64,000 bases of DNA, taken from positions 92,310 through 156,309 of the forward strand of contig NZ_JADYUM010000007.1 of the NCBI RefSeq assembly GCF_021531815.1, read 5' to 3'. Within the stretch, counting starts at the first letter, position 1. Every line of letters begins with the position of its first letter. This DNA is from Pseudoflavonifractor phocaeensis (GTDB lineage: Bacteria > Bacillota > Clostridia > Oscillospirales > Oscillospiraceae). A model generated the notes under the pieces. That model made no database searches. It saw only the letters and a program-made list of their open reading frames with translations, and had not been told where the DNA came from. Positions 16,362 to 25,857 of the stretch are shown piece after piece. The position numbers and the translations under genes were made by a program.

Positions 16362-16390
16362 ATTTTACCCTGCGGGCGGGAAAAATGCAA
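16362..16390 (-). promoter_or_regulatory. Promoter of the DUF1292 gene
   Basis: Minus strand TTGCAT, 17 bp, TAAAAT, about 35 bp before the start codon. Confidence 0.65.
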
Positions 16391-16442
16391 GGGGGAGGAC
16401 CTGTAAATTTTCGCCTCTCCCGCGGCGGCTTCAGCTTTATGG

Positions 16443-16470
16443 TGGACAAATGGAAAGAATCTGGTATAAT
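16443..16470 (+). promoter_or_regulatory. Promoter of the PBP1A gene
   Basis: TGGACA, 16 bp, perfect TATAAT. The leader to the GTG start is about 115 nt with no recognisable riboswitch. Confidence 0.7.
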
Positions 16471-16593
16471 AGTCCTGATATGTCCGGGATTCGCCCCCCA
16501 TTTTCGATAAATTATTTTTTCGGAGGGCGGGGACGGCAGAAACATCAAGACCGCCGGAGGGCAGCAGCGCTGGCTCCGGCTGGAGGTAACAAC

Positions 16594-19254
16594 GTGTCAG
16601 AGCAGAATTATCATAACTCTTTGTACGAAAACAGTGAATATCCCTCCCGGCACCAGGTGCCGCGGCAGGAAGAACGTCCGGAGCGCTCCGGACGGCCCCG
16701 GAAGAAACGCAGGCGGGGCGGCGCGGCCGGTACCGTGTTCAAGGTGCTGGGCACCCTGCTGCTCATCGGCCTGTGCACCGGGGCCATCCTGTGCTGCTTC
16801 GCGGCGGTGTACATCAAGACGGTCATCTTCCCCATCGCGGACCTGAGCCTGGACGACTTTGTGCTGGGCGAAAACAGCGTCATGTACTATACCGACAAGA
16901 GCACAGGGGAGGACAAGGAGCTGGTCACCCTGCTGAACACCACCAGTTCCATCTGGGTGGATTATCAGGACATGCCCAAGGACCTGGTCAACGCCGCCGT
17001 GGCCATTGAGGACCAGCGGTTCTGGACCCACCCCGGCGTGGACTGGAAGCGGACGGCCAAGGCCGTGCTGGATATGTTCACCGGGGGAGACATCTCCGGC
17101 GGTTCCACCATTACCCAGCAGCTCATCAAGAACCTGACGGATTACAACGAGACCACGGTGAAGCGGAAGGTCATCGAGATCGTCCGGGCCCTGCGCTTTA
17201 CCCAGAACAACTCCAAGGAGGACACCATCACCTGGTACCTGAACGTCATTCCCCTGGGCAGCGGCTGTGAAGGCGTGGGCTCCGCCGCCTACAAGTACTT
17301 CGGAAAGCCAGTGAGCGAGTTGTCTCTGGCTGAGTGCGCCAGCCTGATCTCCATCACCAACAACCCCTCCAAGTACGGGCCCTACTCCGACGCCAAGGTG
17401 GCCACCAAGGAGGGCGAGATGTGGAACGCCCGGCAGTGGAACAAATGGCGCCAGGAGAACGTGCTGCGGGAGATGATGAAGCAGGGCTATATCAGCCAGG
17501 AGGAGTACGACGCGGCCGTGGCCGAGGAGCTGGTCTTTGTCCGGGGCGAAAACGAGGCGGCCCCCAGCCAGGTCTACTCCTGGTATGAGGAGACGGTCAT
17601 CGCCGACGTGAAGGCGGACCTGAAGGAGAAGTACCAGTTGTCCGACAGCCGGGTGAGCCAGCTGCTCAGCAGCGGCGGCCTGCGGATCTACACCTGCCTG
17701 GACCCGGACATCCAGGCCATTGTGGAGAAGATCTACACCAACCGGGACAATCTGAACTATATCTCCAGCGACGGGCAGCTGATGCAGTCCTCCATCACCA
17801 TCATCGACAACAGCACCGGGGACGTGGTGGCCATCGCGGGCCAGTTCGGGGAGAAAACCAAGAACCTGATCAGTAACTACGCCAACAGCGCCAAGCGGCA
17901 GCCCGGCTCCTCCCTGAAGCCGCTGGCTGTCTATTCCCCCGCCGTTGAGATGGGGCTCGTTTCTCCCATCACCATCGTGGACGACTACCCCTATAATGAC
18001 AGCAACGAGACCGGCTGGCCCATCAACTCGGGCGCGGCCCGGTATAAGGGCCTGACCACCGTGCGCCGGGGCCTGACCAATTCGGTGAACACCATCGCCG
18101 TCCGTATCCTGGCCGACAAGGTGACCCCCCAGGCCAGCTTTGACTTTGTCCAGAACCGGTATAAGATCGACCTGGTGGAGGCCCGTCAGGTAGGGGATAA
18201 GATCAAGAGCGACATCGACGTGGCTCCCCTGTCCATGGGTGGCCTCACCGACGGCGTCTGTACCCGGGACATGGCTGAGGCCTATGCCACCTTCCCCAAT
18301 AACGGCGTCTACACCTATTCCCGCACCTATACCCGGGTGGAGGACAGCGCCGGCAACGTTCTGCTGGACAACGAGAGCCAGCGGGAGACTGTCATCAAGG
18401 ACACCACCGCCTATTATATGAACTCCATGCTGACCAACGTGGTCACCGGCGGCACCGCCGCCGGCCACGGCTTGACAAACATGACCGCCGCCGGCAAGAC
18501 CGGTACCACCAGCGAGAACTACGACCGTTGGTTCGTGGGCTATACCCCCTACTACACCGCCGCTGTCTGGACCGGCTATGAGCGCAATTCCAAGATGAAG
18601 ACCCAGGGCAACCCGGCTCTGAACTTGTGGGAAAAGGTGATGGAGGAGGTCCATGCGGGCCTGGAGAACAAGAAGTTCCCCACTCCCAACGGGCTGAGCA
18701 GCGTGCAATACTGCCTGGACAGCGGCCTGCGGGCCACGGAGTACTGCGCCTTGGATCCCCGGGGCAGCCGGGTGGCCAGCGACAATCTGTTCCAGGAGGA
18801 CATCCCCAGCGAGGTTTGCACCATCCACACCGCTGAGAGCTTGGTCAAAGTGTGCCTGGACTGCCCCATCCTCAACGAGGACGGCAGCGAGACCGGTTTG
18901 TACCATGTGGCAGGTCCCTATTGTCCGGAGGAGAGTATCCAGGAGATGTGTCTGCCTGACTATGAGCGGGAACAGATCGGAACCGCCGTGGCTCAGGATG
19001 AGATGTACCGGAAGAGCGTGGTGGAGAGCTACGGCCCCTGTACGGTCCATATCGAGGCCGTGGTGGAGCCTCCGATAGAGGAGCCTGTTGACCCTCAGTA
19101 CCCGGTGACGCCCGTTGAACCGGAACAGCCGGAGCAGGGAGAACAGCCGGAGCACGGCGGGCAGACGGACCCGGTGGAGCCGAAGCCGGGGCCCGTGGAC
19201 CCGGACCCGGGGACGGAGGAGCCCGGACAGATCGCCCAGGACATCCGCCCGTAA
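16594..19254 (+). CDS. Class A penicillin-binding protein (PBP1A family)
   Basis: 886 residues from the GTG at 16594, chosen because GGAGGT sits six bases upstream. A basic cytoplasmic N-terminus (RPRKKRRRGG) and one membrane helix (about 48-72) precede the GT51 glycosyltransferase (catalytic glutamate in VAIEDQRFWTHPGVDWKR, about 138; GGSTITQQLIKN, about 168). The transpeptidase domain has the active serine in QPGSSLKPL (about 438), SVN in TNSVNTIAV and KTGT (about 634). The last 70 or so residues are a Pro/Glu-rich tail (EPEQPEQGEQPEHGG) likely threading the wall. It polymerises and crosslinks peptidoglycan at the outer membrane face. Confidence 0.94.
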   Translation: MSEQNYHNSLYENSEYPSRHQVPRQEERPERSGRPRKKRRRGGAAGTVFKVLGTLLLIGLCTGAILCCFAAVYIKTVIFPIADLSLDDFVLGENSVMYYTDKSTGEDKELVTLLNTTSSIWVDYQDMPKDLVNAAVAIEDQRFWTHPGVDWKRTAKAVLDMFTGGDISGGSTITQQLIKNLTDYNETTVKRKVIEIVRALRFTQNNSKEDTITWYLNVIPLGSGCEGVGSAAYKYFGKPVSELSLAECASLISITNNPSKYGPYSDAKVATKEGEMWNARQWNKWRQENVLREMMKQGYISQEEYDAAVAEELVFVRGENEAAPSQVYSWYEETVIADVKADLKEKYQLSDSRVSQLLSSGGLRIYTCLDPDIQAIVEKIYTNRDNLNYISSDGQLMQSSITIIDNSTGDVVAIAGQFGEKTKNLISNYANSAKRQPGSSLKPLAVYSPAVEMGLVSPITIVDDYPYNDSNETGWPINSGAARYKGLTTVRRGLTNSVNTIAVRILADKVTPQASFDFVQNRYKIDLVEARQVGDKIKSDIDVAPLSMGGLTDGVCTRDMAEAYATFPNNGVYTYSRTYTRVEDSAGNVLLDNESQRETVIKDTTAYYMNSMLTNVVTGGTAAGHGLTNMTAAGKTGTTSENYDRWFVGYTPYYTAAVWTGYERNSKMKTQGNPALNLWEKVMEEVHAGLENKKFPTPNGLSSVQYCLDSGLRATEYCALDPRGSRVASDNLFQEDIPSEVCTIHTAESLVKVCLDCPILNEDGSETGLYHVAGPYCPEESIQEMCLPDYEREQIGTAVAQDEMYRKSVVESYGPCTVHIEAVVEPPIEEPVDPQYPVTPVEPEQPEQGEQPEHGGQTDPVEPKPGPVDPDPGTEEPGQIAQDIRP

Positions 19255-19294
19255 GTGATGTGCCGCGCGGATAACAACGCGGCAGCCTGAACTG

Positions 19295-19344
19295 CACCCC
19301 ACTTGTTAGACAGCTTCACTGCTATCTGGCAAGTGGGGTGTTTT
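19295..19344 (+). terminator. Terminator after the PBP1A gene
   Basis: CACCCCACTT/AAGTGGGGTG outer stem with further internal pairing and TTTT. The 100 bp beyond it hold nothing recognisable before the ftsH terminator. Confidence 0.75.
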
Positions 19345-19447
19345 GCCGCGTGCAAAGGGGACCGAATACAGAATGTCCCCCGGAATGGAAGAGATGCTTG
19401 GGGAGACCAGGCCGGAAAGGCGGTAGCCGCCCGATCCGGGCAAAGGA

Positions 19448-19487
19448 AAAGGACTTGCAGTCTGTTTTCACAGACAGCAAGTCCTTT
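19448..19487 (-). terminator. Terminator of the gdpP-to-ftsH operon
   Basis: Inverted repeat AAAGGACTTGC-A-GTCTG with matching arm, 84 bp after the ftsH stop; the minus-strand copy ends CCTTTTCCTTT. Confidence 0.7.
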
Positions 19488-19570
19488 CGGATGTTTGAAC
19501 AATTTCTGCCCCGGCGTTTTGCCGCGCTTTGGAAGGACGCTGCAAGCCCTGCGGCTCTGGCTGCGGTGCT

Positions 19571-21448
19571 TTATACCTGCTCCAGGTAAGGGGCAAATTC
19601 CCCGGCGCCGGGGTCGTCAAAGACCTTGGCGAAAGTCTCGGCGTCCATGGTCTCGTGGTCCAGGAGGTACCGGGCGGTGAGCTCCAGCTCCTTCCGGCGG
19701 CCGTTGAGGATCTCCTCGCACCTACGGTAGGCCCGTTCCACAATGGCCTTGACCTCCTGGTCGATCTGGCCGGCCACCTCCTCGGAGTAGGCGCGGGCCT
19801 GGGCCATGGTGCGGCCGATGAACACCTCGTCGTTTTCGTTGCCGTAGGCAATGGTGCCCAGCTTTTCACTCATGCCGTATTTGGTGACCATGGAGCGGGC
19901 GATCTGAGAGGCCTTCTGGATGTCGCTGGAGGCTCCGGTGGAGATGTCGCCCAACACCACCTGCTCGGCCACCCGGCCGCCCAGACAGACGGCGATGCGT
20001 TCCTCCAGCTCCTTCCGGGACAGGTAGGCCTTGTCCTCGCTGGGCAGGGAGATGGTCATGCCGCCGGCGGGACCCCGGGGGACAATGGTGATCTGGTGGA
20101 CGGGGTCCTGGCTGTCCAGCTCATGGATGACGACGGCGTGGCCCGCCTCGTGGTAAGCGGTGAGTTTCCGGGACTGTTCGGTGACGACCCGGCTTTTTTT
20201 CTCCGGCCCGGCAATGACCTTGAGCATGGCCTCGTGGAGGTCGGACATGGTGATGAACCGCTTGTCCTCCCGGGCGGCCAGTAGGGCGGCCTCGTTGAGG
20301 AGGTTCTCCAGGTCAGCCCCGGTGAAACCGGCGGTGGCCCGAGCCACGTCGTGGAGGGACACGTCCTCTGCTAGGGGCTTCTTTTTGGCGTGGACCTTCA
20401 GAATGTCCTCCCGGCCCTTGATGTCGGGCAGGCCCACATAGATCTGCCGGTCGAACCGGCCGGGCCGCAGCAGGGCGGGGTCCAGAATGTCCTGGCGGTT
20501 GGTGGCGGCTAGAACGATGACCCCCTCGTTGGAGCCGAAGCCGTCCATCTCCACCAGCAGCTGGTTCAGGGTCTGCTCCCGCTCGTCGTGGCCGCCGCCC
20601 AGGCCGGTGCCGCGCTGACGGCCCACGGCGTCGATCTCGTCGATGAATACGATGGCGGGAGCCTCCTTCTTGGCCTGGTCGAACAGGTCCCGGACCCGGC
20701 TGGCGCCCACGCCCACATACAGCTCCACAAAGTCGGAGCCCGAAATGGACAGGAAGTGGACCCCTGCCTCTCCGGCCACCGCCTTGGCGATCAGGGTCTT
20801 ACCGGTGCCCGGAGGGCCCACCAGGAGCACGCCCTTGGGGATGCGGGCGCCCAGGGAGGTGAACTTCTGGGGGTCCCGGAGGAAATCCACGATCTCCTGG
20901 AGCTCAGCCTTCTCCTCCTCCGCGCCGGCCACATCGTCAAAGGTGACCTTCTTCCCCTGGTCGGACAGAGTCTTGGTCCGGGCGTGGCCGAACCGGGAGG
21001 CGCCGGGAGCTCCTCCGCCGTTCATGGCGGACATGCGCTGGCGGTAGAGGAGGAACAGAAACAGGACCGCCAGCCCGATCATCACCAGGGTGGGCAGCAT
21101 GTTGTACCACCAGGAGCTCTCCAGGCCGGGGATATAATCGTAGCCCTCCAGGGTCCCGGCGGCAAGCTGCTGGTCGATCAGCTCATGGAGGTCAAAGTAA
21201 AACAGGTAGGGATCGGCCAGCTGGTAGGTGAGGGTGGAGGTCTGGTTTCCGCTCTCCCGCAGGGTCAGCGTCAGGGTCTCGTCCTCCAGGGTAAAATACT
21301 TGACCCGCTCCTGGGAAAAATAGGTGCGGATCTGGCTGTAGTCCGGGGCGTCCTCCTGGTCCATGCGCTGCAGGGTGCTGACGGCAAAGAGCATCATCAG
21401 GATCACCATCAGATACAAGGTCACGTCCCGGGGACTGATTCGTCTCAT
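19571..21448 (-). CDS. ftsH: ATP-dependent zinc metalloprotease FtsH
   Basis: 625 residues from ATG 21448; a TTG two codons upstream is possible but less likely. Two membrane helices flank a short extracytoplasmic domain (about 10-30 and 100-125). The AAA domain has Walker A GPPGTGKT (about 212), Walker [10 protein letters not shown] and the SRH region. The M41 peptidase has HEAGH (about 432). It degrades misassembled membrane proteins and short-lived regulators as a hexamer. It is the last gene of gdpP-rplI-dnaB-tilS-hpt-ftsH; the tilS-hpt-ftsH order is conserved in Firmicutes. Between hpt and ftsH lies a displaced second hpt end. Confidence 0.97.
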   Translation of the reverse strand: MRRISPRDVTLYLMVILMMLFAVSTLQRMDQEDAPDYSQIRTYFSQERVKYFTLEDETLTLTLRESGNQTSTLTYQLADPYLFYFDLHELIDQQLAAGTLEGYDYIPGLESSWWYNMLPTLVMIGLAVLFLFLLYRQRMSAMNGGGAPGASRFGHARTKTLSDQGKKVTFDDVAGAEEEKAELQEIVDFLRDPQKFTSLGARIPKGVLLVGPPGTGKTLIAKAVAGEAGVHFLSISGSDFVELYVGVGASRVRDLFDQAKKEAPAIVFIDEIDAVGRQRGTGLGGGHDEREQTLNQLLVEMDGFGSNEGVIVLAATNRQDILDPALLRPGRFDRQIYVGLPDIKGREDILKVHAKKKPLAEDVSLHDVARATAGFTGADLENLLNEAALLAAREDKRFITMSDLHEAMLKVIAGPEKKSRVVTEQSRKLTAYHEAGHAVVIHELDSQDPVHQITIVPRGPAGGMTISLPSEDKAYLSRKELEERIAVCLGGRVAEQVVLGDISTGASSDIQKASQIARSMVTKYGMSEKLGTIAYGNENDEVFIGRTMAQARAYSEEVAGQIDQEVKAIVERAYRRCEEILNGRRKELELTARYLLDHETMDAETFAKVFDDPGAGEFAPYLEQV

Positions 21449-21464
21449 GGGCAAAACATCCTTT

Positions 21465-21590
21465 CCGGCTCGGCCGCCTTGGGCGGCATGTGGTGGGCGT
21501 TACGGCCTTACCCGCCGTAAACCGCGGGCTTGAGGACGCCGATATGAGGCAGGTTGCGGTACCGCTCGGCGTAGTCCAGGCCGTAGCCCA
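21465..21590 (-). pseudogene. Displaced second copy of the hpt 3' end and downstream spacer
   Basis: Matches 21663-21788 at 122 of 126 positions (offset 198 bp). It encodes the last 25 or so codons of hpt ([14 protein letters not shown], then H instead of [12 protein letters not shown], stop) plus about 45 bp of spacer. Of the four base differences, two are silent and two together change one tyrosine to histidine. It directly precedes ftsH and so occupies the original gene-end position. No start or ribosome site is present. Confidence 0.85.
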
Positions 21591-21662
21591 TTCCCATCCA
21601 AAACGGCGCTTTGGATGGGGCCCCAAGGGCGATTTTATCCGCCGGGCGAAAATGAATTCCGC
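21591..21662 (-). repeat. 72-bp hairpin-rich insert between the two hpt ends
   Basis: Contains CCGGGCG/CGCCCGG (21642-21666) with loop GAATTCATTTT on the minus strand, a GGGGCCCC palindrome, and CCATCCAAA/TTTGGATGG. At the junction with the displaced hpt end the minus strand reads TGGGAATGGG (21596-21587), nearly the same as at the metK junction. No gene. Confidence 0.75.
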
Positions 21663-21788
21663 CCGGCTCGGCCGCCTTGGGCGGCATGTGGTGGGCGTTA
21701 CGGCCTTACCCGCCGTAAACCGCAGGCTTGAGGACGCCGATGTAAGGCAGGTTGCGGTACCGCTCGGCGTAGTCCAGGCCGTATCCCA
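21663..21788 (-). repeat. Direct repeat: active 3' end of hpt plus spacer
   Basis: The copy belonging to the intact hpt gene, followed by a GCCGCC/GGCGGC hairpin in the spacer. Pairs with 21465-21590. Confidence 0.88.
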
Positions 21789-22248
21789 CCACAAAGGCGT
21801 CGGGGATGGTGAAGCCGGTATAGTGGACCTCCACGGGCTTGACCCGGCGCTCCGGCTTGTCCAGCAGGGTGCACAGGCGGATGGAGGCGGGATGGCGGTT
21901 CTCCAGGATCTTCAGCAGGTAGCTCAGGGTGTTGCCGCTGTCCAGAATATCCTCCACCACGATGACATGCCGTCCGGTAATGTCCTCAGACAGGTCCTTG
22001 GTGATCTGGACCTGCCCGCTGGAGGTGGTGCTTTTGCCGTAGGAGGAGACGGACATGAAGTCCAGGGTGCAGGGCAGCTGGATGGCGCGGCACAGGTCGG
22101 CCATGAAGATGAAGGAGCCGCGCAGGACGCTGATGAGCATGATCTCCTTGCCCGCGTAGTCCGTCTCGATCTGGCGGGCGATCTCGGCCACCCGGGCTTT
22201 CAGCTGTTCCTCACTGAACAGGATCTCCTGAATATCGTTTTCTAGCAT
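21706..22248 (-). CDS. hpt: Hypoxanthine phosphoribosyltransferase
   Basis: 180 residues from ATG 22248 with AAAGGAA upstream. It salvages hypoxanthine or guanine using PRPP. The PRPP loop is VVEDILDSGNTL (about 98-109), the flexible-loop region SSYGKSTTSSG (about 70), and the base-specificity part near the C-terminus [21 protein letters not shown]. The place in tilS-hpt-ftsH fits the conserved order. The 3' 81 coding bp occur again downstream as a displaced copy, so part of this gene may derive from a recombination event. Confidence 0.95.
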   Translation of the reverse strand: MLENDIQEILFSEEQLKARVAEIARQIETDYAGKEIMLISVLRGSFIFMADLCRAIQLPCTLDFMSVSSYGKSTTSSGQVQITKDLSEDITGRHVIVVEDILDSGNTLSYLLKILENRHPASIRLCTLLDKPERRVKPVEVHYTGFTIPDAFVVGYGLDYAERYRNLPYIGVLKPAVYGG

Positions 22249-22319
22249 GGGGACGCTTCCTTTCCAGATAAGATTGAACCGGCCCCGGCGGGCCGGGGGA
22301 TGGAGCCGGCGGGATAAAG

Positions 22320-23723
22320 TCATGTTGGCCCCCCTGTCAGGGGCTTGATCGTAATATGCCAGGCTTCGGCGCCGGGCAGGGGCAAAAAGGCCTCCGCGGG
22401 GCCCAGTCCGGCCGCCGCGGTCACCCGGTCCTGCAGGACCAGGATGGGCAGGAAAGCCCGGAGATGGGCGGGGAGCTTTTCCTCCACATACCACTTTTTG
22501 ACGGTCTTTTCCGGGCGGCCTCTCAGCTTCAGCCGGTCCCCGGTCCGCCGGGACCGGAGGATGAGGGCGGGGACCTTTGCCCGGTCCAGCCAGAACTCCC
22601 AGGGCCCCTGGGGCTGTCCGGTATAGGGCTCCGCCGAGCAGGCGATGTGCCAGCCTCCTGCCTCCCACTCCCCAGGGGGAGAGACGAACACCTCGTCCAG
22701 GGGAGGGCGCTCCTGCCGGCGGACCAGCGCCAGCGTTTGGTACTCCCGCCGGGCCACAAGGCCATAGGGGAGATCGACCCGGGCGGAGGGGTCCTTCCCC
22801 CGGCACAGCCGGACCACGCTCTCCAGATGGACCTGGCCGCAGTTCTGATCTCCTCCGTTGAGCTGTCCGATGAGCTGCCGGACCGCCCGGACAGCCAGGG
22901 GGTCCGGGGCCTCCCCGATGAGGGCGGCGGGAATGGACAGGCCGCCGTCTTGGAAAACGGCCTGGGCGGACAGCGCCCGGGCCTGACCGGAGAGGTAGTC
23001 CTCGTCCGCCCGGAGCAGGGCGGCGGTGTCCGCCATCCGGGCGGCAAAGCCGGGGCAGACGCCCTCCAGCACCGGGACCACCTGATGGCGGATACGGTTG
23101 CGGGCAAAGCGCTGGTCGGCGTTGGTGTGGTCCTCCACATGGGGCAGGCCGTAGTAGGCCAGATACTCCTCCACCTCCCGCCGGGTGGTGGTGAGCAGGG
23201 GGCGGATCAGGCCGTCCCGGGCAGGCTGAATGCCTGTCAGCCCACGGAGTCCGGAACCCCGGGCCAGGTGGAATAAAACCGTCTCCACGTTGTCGTCAGC
23301 GGTGTGGGCGGTGGCGATCAGGTCGGCTCCCGCCTCCCGGGCCGCCTGGCGGAGGAAGGCGTAGCGCATGTCCCGGGCGGTCTCCTCGATCCCGGCGCCC
23401 CGGCGTTTGGCCTCTCCGGACACGTCGCCGGAGCCGGTGAACAGGGGCACGGGGGGAAGGATGCTGCCGTCGGACAGGAGGTCGGCTCCGCAGCATAATT
23501 TGACAAATTGGACCACAAAGGCGGCGTCCCGGTGGGACGCCGCTCCACGGAGCCCGTGGTCATAGTGGGCGGCGGCCAGGGAAAACCCCAGCTTGGGCCG
23601 CAAGCGGTACAGCGCGTGGAGCAGGCAGATGGAGTCAGCCCCGCCGGACACGGCGCACAGCACCGAGCTCCCCCGGGGCAGCAGAGCCAGTTCCCGGATC
23701 AGTTGTTCCATGGATTCCAGCAT
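22320..23723 (-). CDS. tilS: tRNA(Ile)-lysidine synthase
   Basis: 467 residues from ATG 23723 with AAAAGGAGT five bases upstream. N-type ATP pyrophosphatase with the P-loop CAVSGGADS (about 25), then HYDHGLRG and IATAHTADDNVETVLFHLARGSG (the last split by family helix). The C-terminal domain (about 380-467; RRTGDRLKLRG, KKWYVEEKLPA) binds tRNA. It converts the wobble cytidine of tRNA-Ile(CAU) to lysidine, giving AUA decoding. It lies 72 bp before hpt and 96 bp after dnaB on the same strand. Confidence 0.93.
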   Translation of the reverse strand: MLESMEQLIRELALLPRGSSVLCAVSGGADSICLLHALYRLRPKLGFSLAAAHYDHGLRGAASHRDAAFVVQFVKLCCGADLLSDGSILPPVPLFTGSGDVSGEAKRRGAGIEETARDMRYAFLRQAAREAGADLIATAHTADDNVETVLFHLARGSGLRGLTGIQPARDGLIRPLLTTTRREVEEYLAYYGLPHVEDHTNADQRFARNRIRHQVVPVLEGVCPGFAARMADTAALLRADEDYLSGQARALSAQAVFQDGGLSIPAALIGEAPDPLAVRAVRQLIGQLNGGDQNCGQVHLESVVRLCRGKDPSARVDLPYGLVARREYQTLALVRRQERPPLDEVFVSPPGEWEAGGWHIACSAEPYTGQPQGPWEFWLDRAKVPALILRSRRTGDRLKLRGRPEKTVKKWYVEEKLPAHLRAFLPILVLQDRVTAAAGLGPAEAFLPLPGAEAWHITIKPLTGGPT

Positions 23724-23819
23724 GGCGCACTCCTTTTGCCGCAGCGGGTCAGCCGGGGAGAAATGGTTTCCCACGGCCCGGAAAAGCCGGGTGTCCGGAG
23801 TCCTGACGCCGGACCCGGA

Positions 23820-25175
23820 TCAATATTCTGTCCGCTGCCACTCGATGTCGCTGAAGGTGGTGAACTCGGGCAGCCACTGGAGCTCTACGGTGCGGGTCTC
23901 GCCGTGGCGGTTTTTGGCCACGATGCACTCGGCCAGGTTGGGGTTCTCCGTGTCCTTGTTATAGTAGCCCTCCCGGTAGAGGAACAGCACGATGTCGGCG
24001 TCCTGCTCGATAGCGCCCGACTCACGCAGATCGGACAGCATGGGCCGCTTATCGGTGCGGCTCTCGTTAGCGCGGGACAGCTGGGACAGGCAGAGAACGG
24101 GGACGTTCAGCTCCTTGGCCATGAGCTTCAGGGAGCGGGAGATGTCGGAGACGATCTGCTGCCGGTTGTCCCCGGAGCGGGTCTTCCCTCCGGCGGATTG
24201 CATCAACTGGAGGTAGTCGATGACCACCAGCCCCAGGTTTTCCACCCGGCGGCACTTGGCCAGAATGTCGGCCACGGTGACGGAGGAGTCGTCATCAATC
24301 AAAATTTTGGATTTGTTCAGGGAGTCGGCGGCCACAGCCACCTTTTCCCAGTCCTCCTCGGTGAGCTTGCCGGTGACCAGCTTTTTGTTGTCCACAAAGC
24401 ACTCCCCGGAGATCAGACGCAGGGCCAGCTGCTCCCGGCTCATTTCCAGGGAAAAGAAGGCCACGTTTTTGCCCGACTTCTTGCCAGCCTCCAGCAGGAT
24501 GTTCAGAGCCATGGAGGTCTTGCCCATGCCGGGACGGGCGGCCAGAAGGATGAGATCGGACTTGTTCAGACCGGAGATGGCCCGGTCCAGGTCCCGAAGG
24601 CCGGTGGACAGGCCGGGGACGGCGCTTTCACTGGCGGCCAGTTCGCTGAGCCGGTCATATACGTCGATGAGCACATCGGAGATGGGGGTAAGGCCCCGGG
24701 CGGCCCGGCCCTGGCGGATGGCGTAGATGCGCTGCTCCGCCGCCTCCAGGATGTCCTGGCCGGTTTCAGTGCCCTGCTGGATCATGACGGTCAGGTCGCC
24801 GGCGGTTTCGGCCACCCGGCGCAGCAGGGTCTTGTCCTTGAGAATATCGATGTATTCCTTGACGTTGGCGGCGGTGGGGGTGGTGTCCATGAGCTGGAGG
24901 ACATACCCCCGGGACAGGTTCTCGTCATAGTATCCGTTCTGCTTCATGTTCTCCAGTACCGTCACCGGATCAATGGTGAGGGAGTAGTTGAACATGGAGT
25001 AGATGGTCTCATAGATCTCCCGGTTTTGGCGGAGATAGAAGTCGTCGGGCCGCAGCTTGTCGATGACCTCGGGCACACAACGGGGATCGATGAGCATGGA
25101 GCCCAGAACGGCCTGCTCCGCCTCCACAGAGTGGGGAAGCTGTTTCAGTAACAGTTCTTCATCTTCCGCTGCCAT
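23820..25175 (-). CDS. dnaB: Replicative DNA helicase DnaB
   Basis: 451 residues. The N-terminal DnaG-interacting domain starts near LPHSVEAEQAVLGSMLIDP. The RecA-like motor has Walker A AARPGMGKTSMALNI (about 212), Walker B VIDYLQLM and the DnaB signature around LSQLSRANESRTDKRPMLSDLRESGAIEQDAD. It unwinds the fork as a hexamer. GGGGGTG precedes the ATG. The place after rplI and gdpP is the standard Firmicutes cluster (gdpP-rplI-dnaC in Bacillus). Confidence 0.96.
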   Translation of the reverse strand: MAAEDEELLLKQLPHSVEAEQAVLGSMLIDPRCVPEVIDKLRPDDFYLRQNREIYETIYSMFNYSLTIDPVTVLENMKQNGYYDENLSRGYVLQLMDTTPTAANVKEYIDILKDKTLLRRVAETAGDLTVMIQQGTETGQDILEAAEQRIYAIRQGRAARGLTPISDVLIDVYDRLSELAASESAVPGLSTGLRDLDRAISGLNKSDLILLAARPGMGKTSMALNILLEAGKKSGKNVAFFSLEMSREQLALRLISGECFVDNKKLVTGKLTEEDWEKVAVAADSLNKSKILIDDDSSVTVADILAKCRRVENLGLVVIDYLQLMQSAGGKTRSGDNRQQIVSDISRSLKLMAKELNVPVLCLSQLSRANESRTDKRPMLSDLRESGAIEQDADIVLFLYREGYYNKDTENPNLAECIVAKNRHGETRTVELQWLPEFTTFSDIEWQRTEY

Positions 25176-25289
25176 CGGTACACCCCCGTTTGATACAGGC
25201 TGGGGCGGGTGTCTTCACCCGCCCGCGAATCGTTGAAAAGGGATCGGGGCCGATGGAACCATCGACCCTGCCCGGTTTGACCGGATCGG

Positions 25290-25736
25290 TCACGCCTCGG
25301 TGACCATCACGTTGACGGTGGCCACCACCTCATAGCCCAGCTTGGCCTTGATCTGGTAGCCGCCGCAGGCCTTGATGGGCTCGTCCAGCACCAGCTTGGT
25401 CTTGGCAATGTTGATGCCGTGCTGGGCGGCCAGGGCCTCGGAGACCTCTTTGGCGGTGACGGCGCCGAACAGGCGGCCGCCTTCGCCGGCCTTGGCGGCG
25501 ATCTTGGTCATCAGCCCCTCCAGCTTCTTGGCGGTGGCCTGGGCCTCAGCCTTTTCGGCGGCCTCCTGGGCCTTCCGGGCCTTCTCCTGCTGCTTCATGG
25601 TGTTCAGGTTCTCGGCGGTGGCGATGACCGCCAGCTTTTTGGGAAGCAGGAAGTTGCGGGCGTAGCCGTCGGATACGTCCACCAACTGGCCCTTCTTGCC
25701 CTGGCCCTTGACGTCCTGCTGAAGAATAACTTTCAT
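25290..25736 (-). CDS. rplI: 50S ribosomal protein L9
   Basis: 148 residues from ATG 25736. The N-terminal domain MKVILQQDVKGQGKKGQLVDV and GYARNFLLPKKLA is diagnostic, followed by the long connecting helix (about 45-80) and the C-terminal rRNA-binding domain. It lies between gdpP and dnaB; the gdpP-rplI gap is lengthened by a 70-bp palindromic repeat. Confidence 0.96.
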   Translation of the reverse strand: MKVILQQDVKGQGKKGQLVDVSDGYARNFLLPKKLAVIATAENLNTMKQQEKARKAQEAAEKAEAQATAKKLEGLMTKIAAKAGEGGRLFGAVTAKEVSEALAAQHGINIAKTKLVLDEPIKACGGYQIKAKLGYEVVATVNVMVTEA

Positions 25737-25776
25737 AATGATTCCATCCTTTCTTTTGCCCGCTCCCGTCAATCGG

Positions 25777-25846
25777 GTAGGGCGGGGGCTTGCACCCGCC
25801 GTTTGGGCTGCGTGTATTTGGCGGCGGGGGCAAGCCCCCGCCCTAC
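25777..25846. repeat. 70-bp palindromic repeat with perfect 17-bp arms
   Basis: GTAGGGCGGGGGCTTGC at the left and its exact complement at the right, with an internal GCACCCGCC part. It lies inside the gdpP-rplI spacer. A related sequence is at 31516-31586. Likely a small non-coding mobile (MITE/REP-like) repeat. Confidence 0.75.
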
Positions 25847-25857
25847 TGACGATTTCT

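Noticed and set aside
16597..19302. A 900-codon open frame antisense to the PBP1A gene
   Set aside because: It is a by-product of GC-rich third positions in the real gene; composition is repetitive Gly/Val/His, with no motifs or ribosome site.
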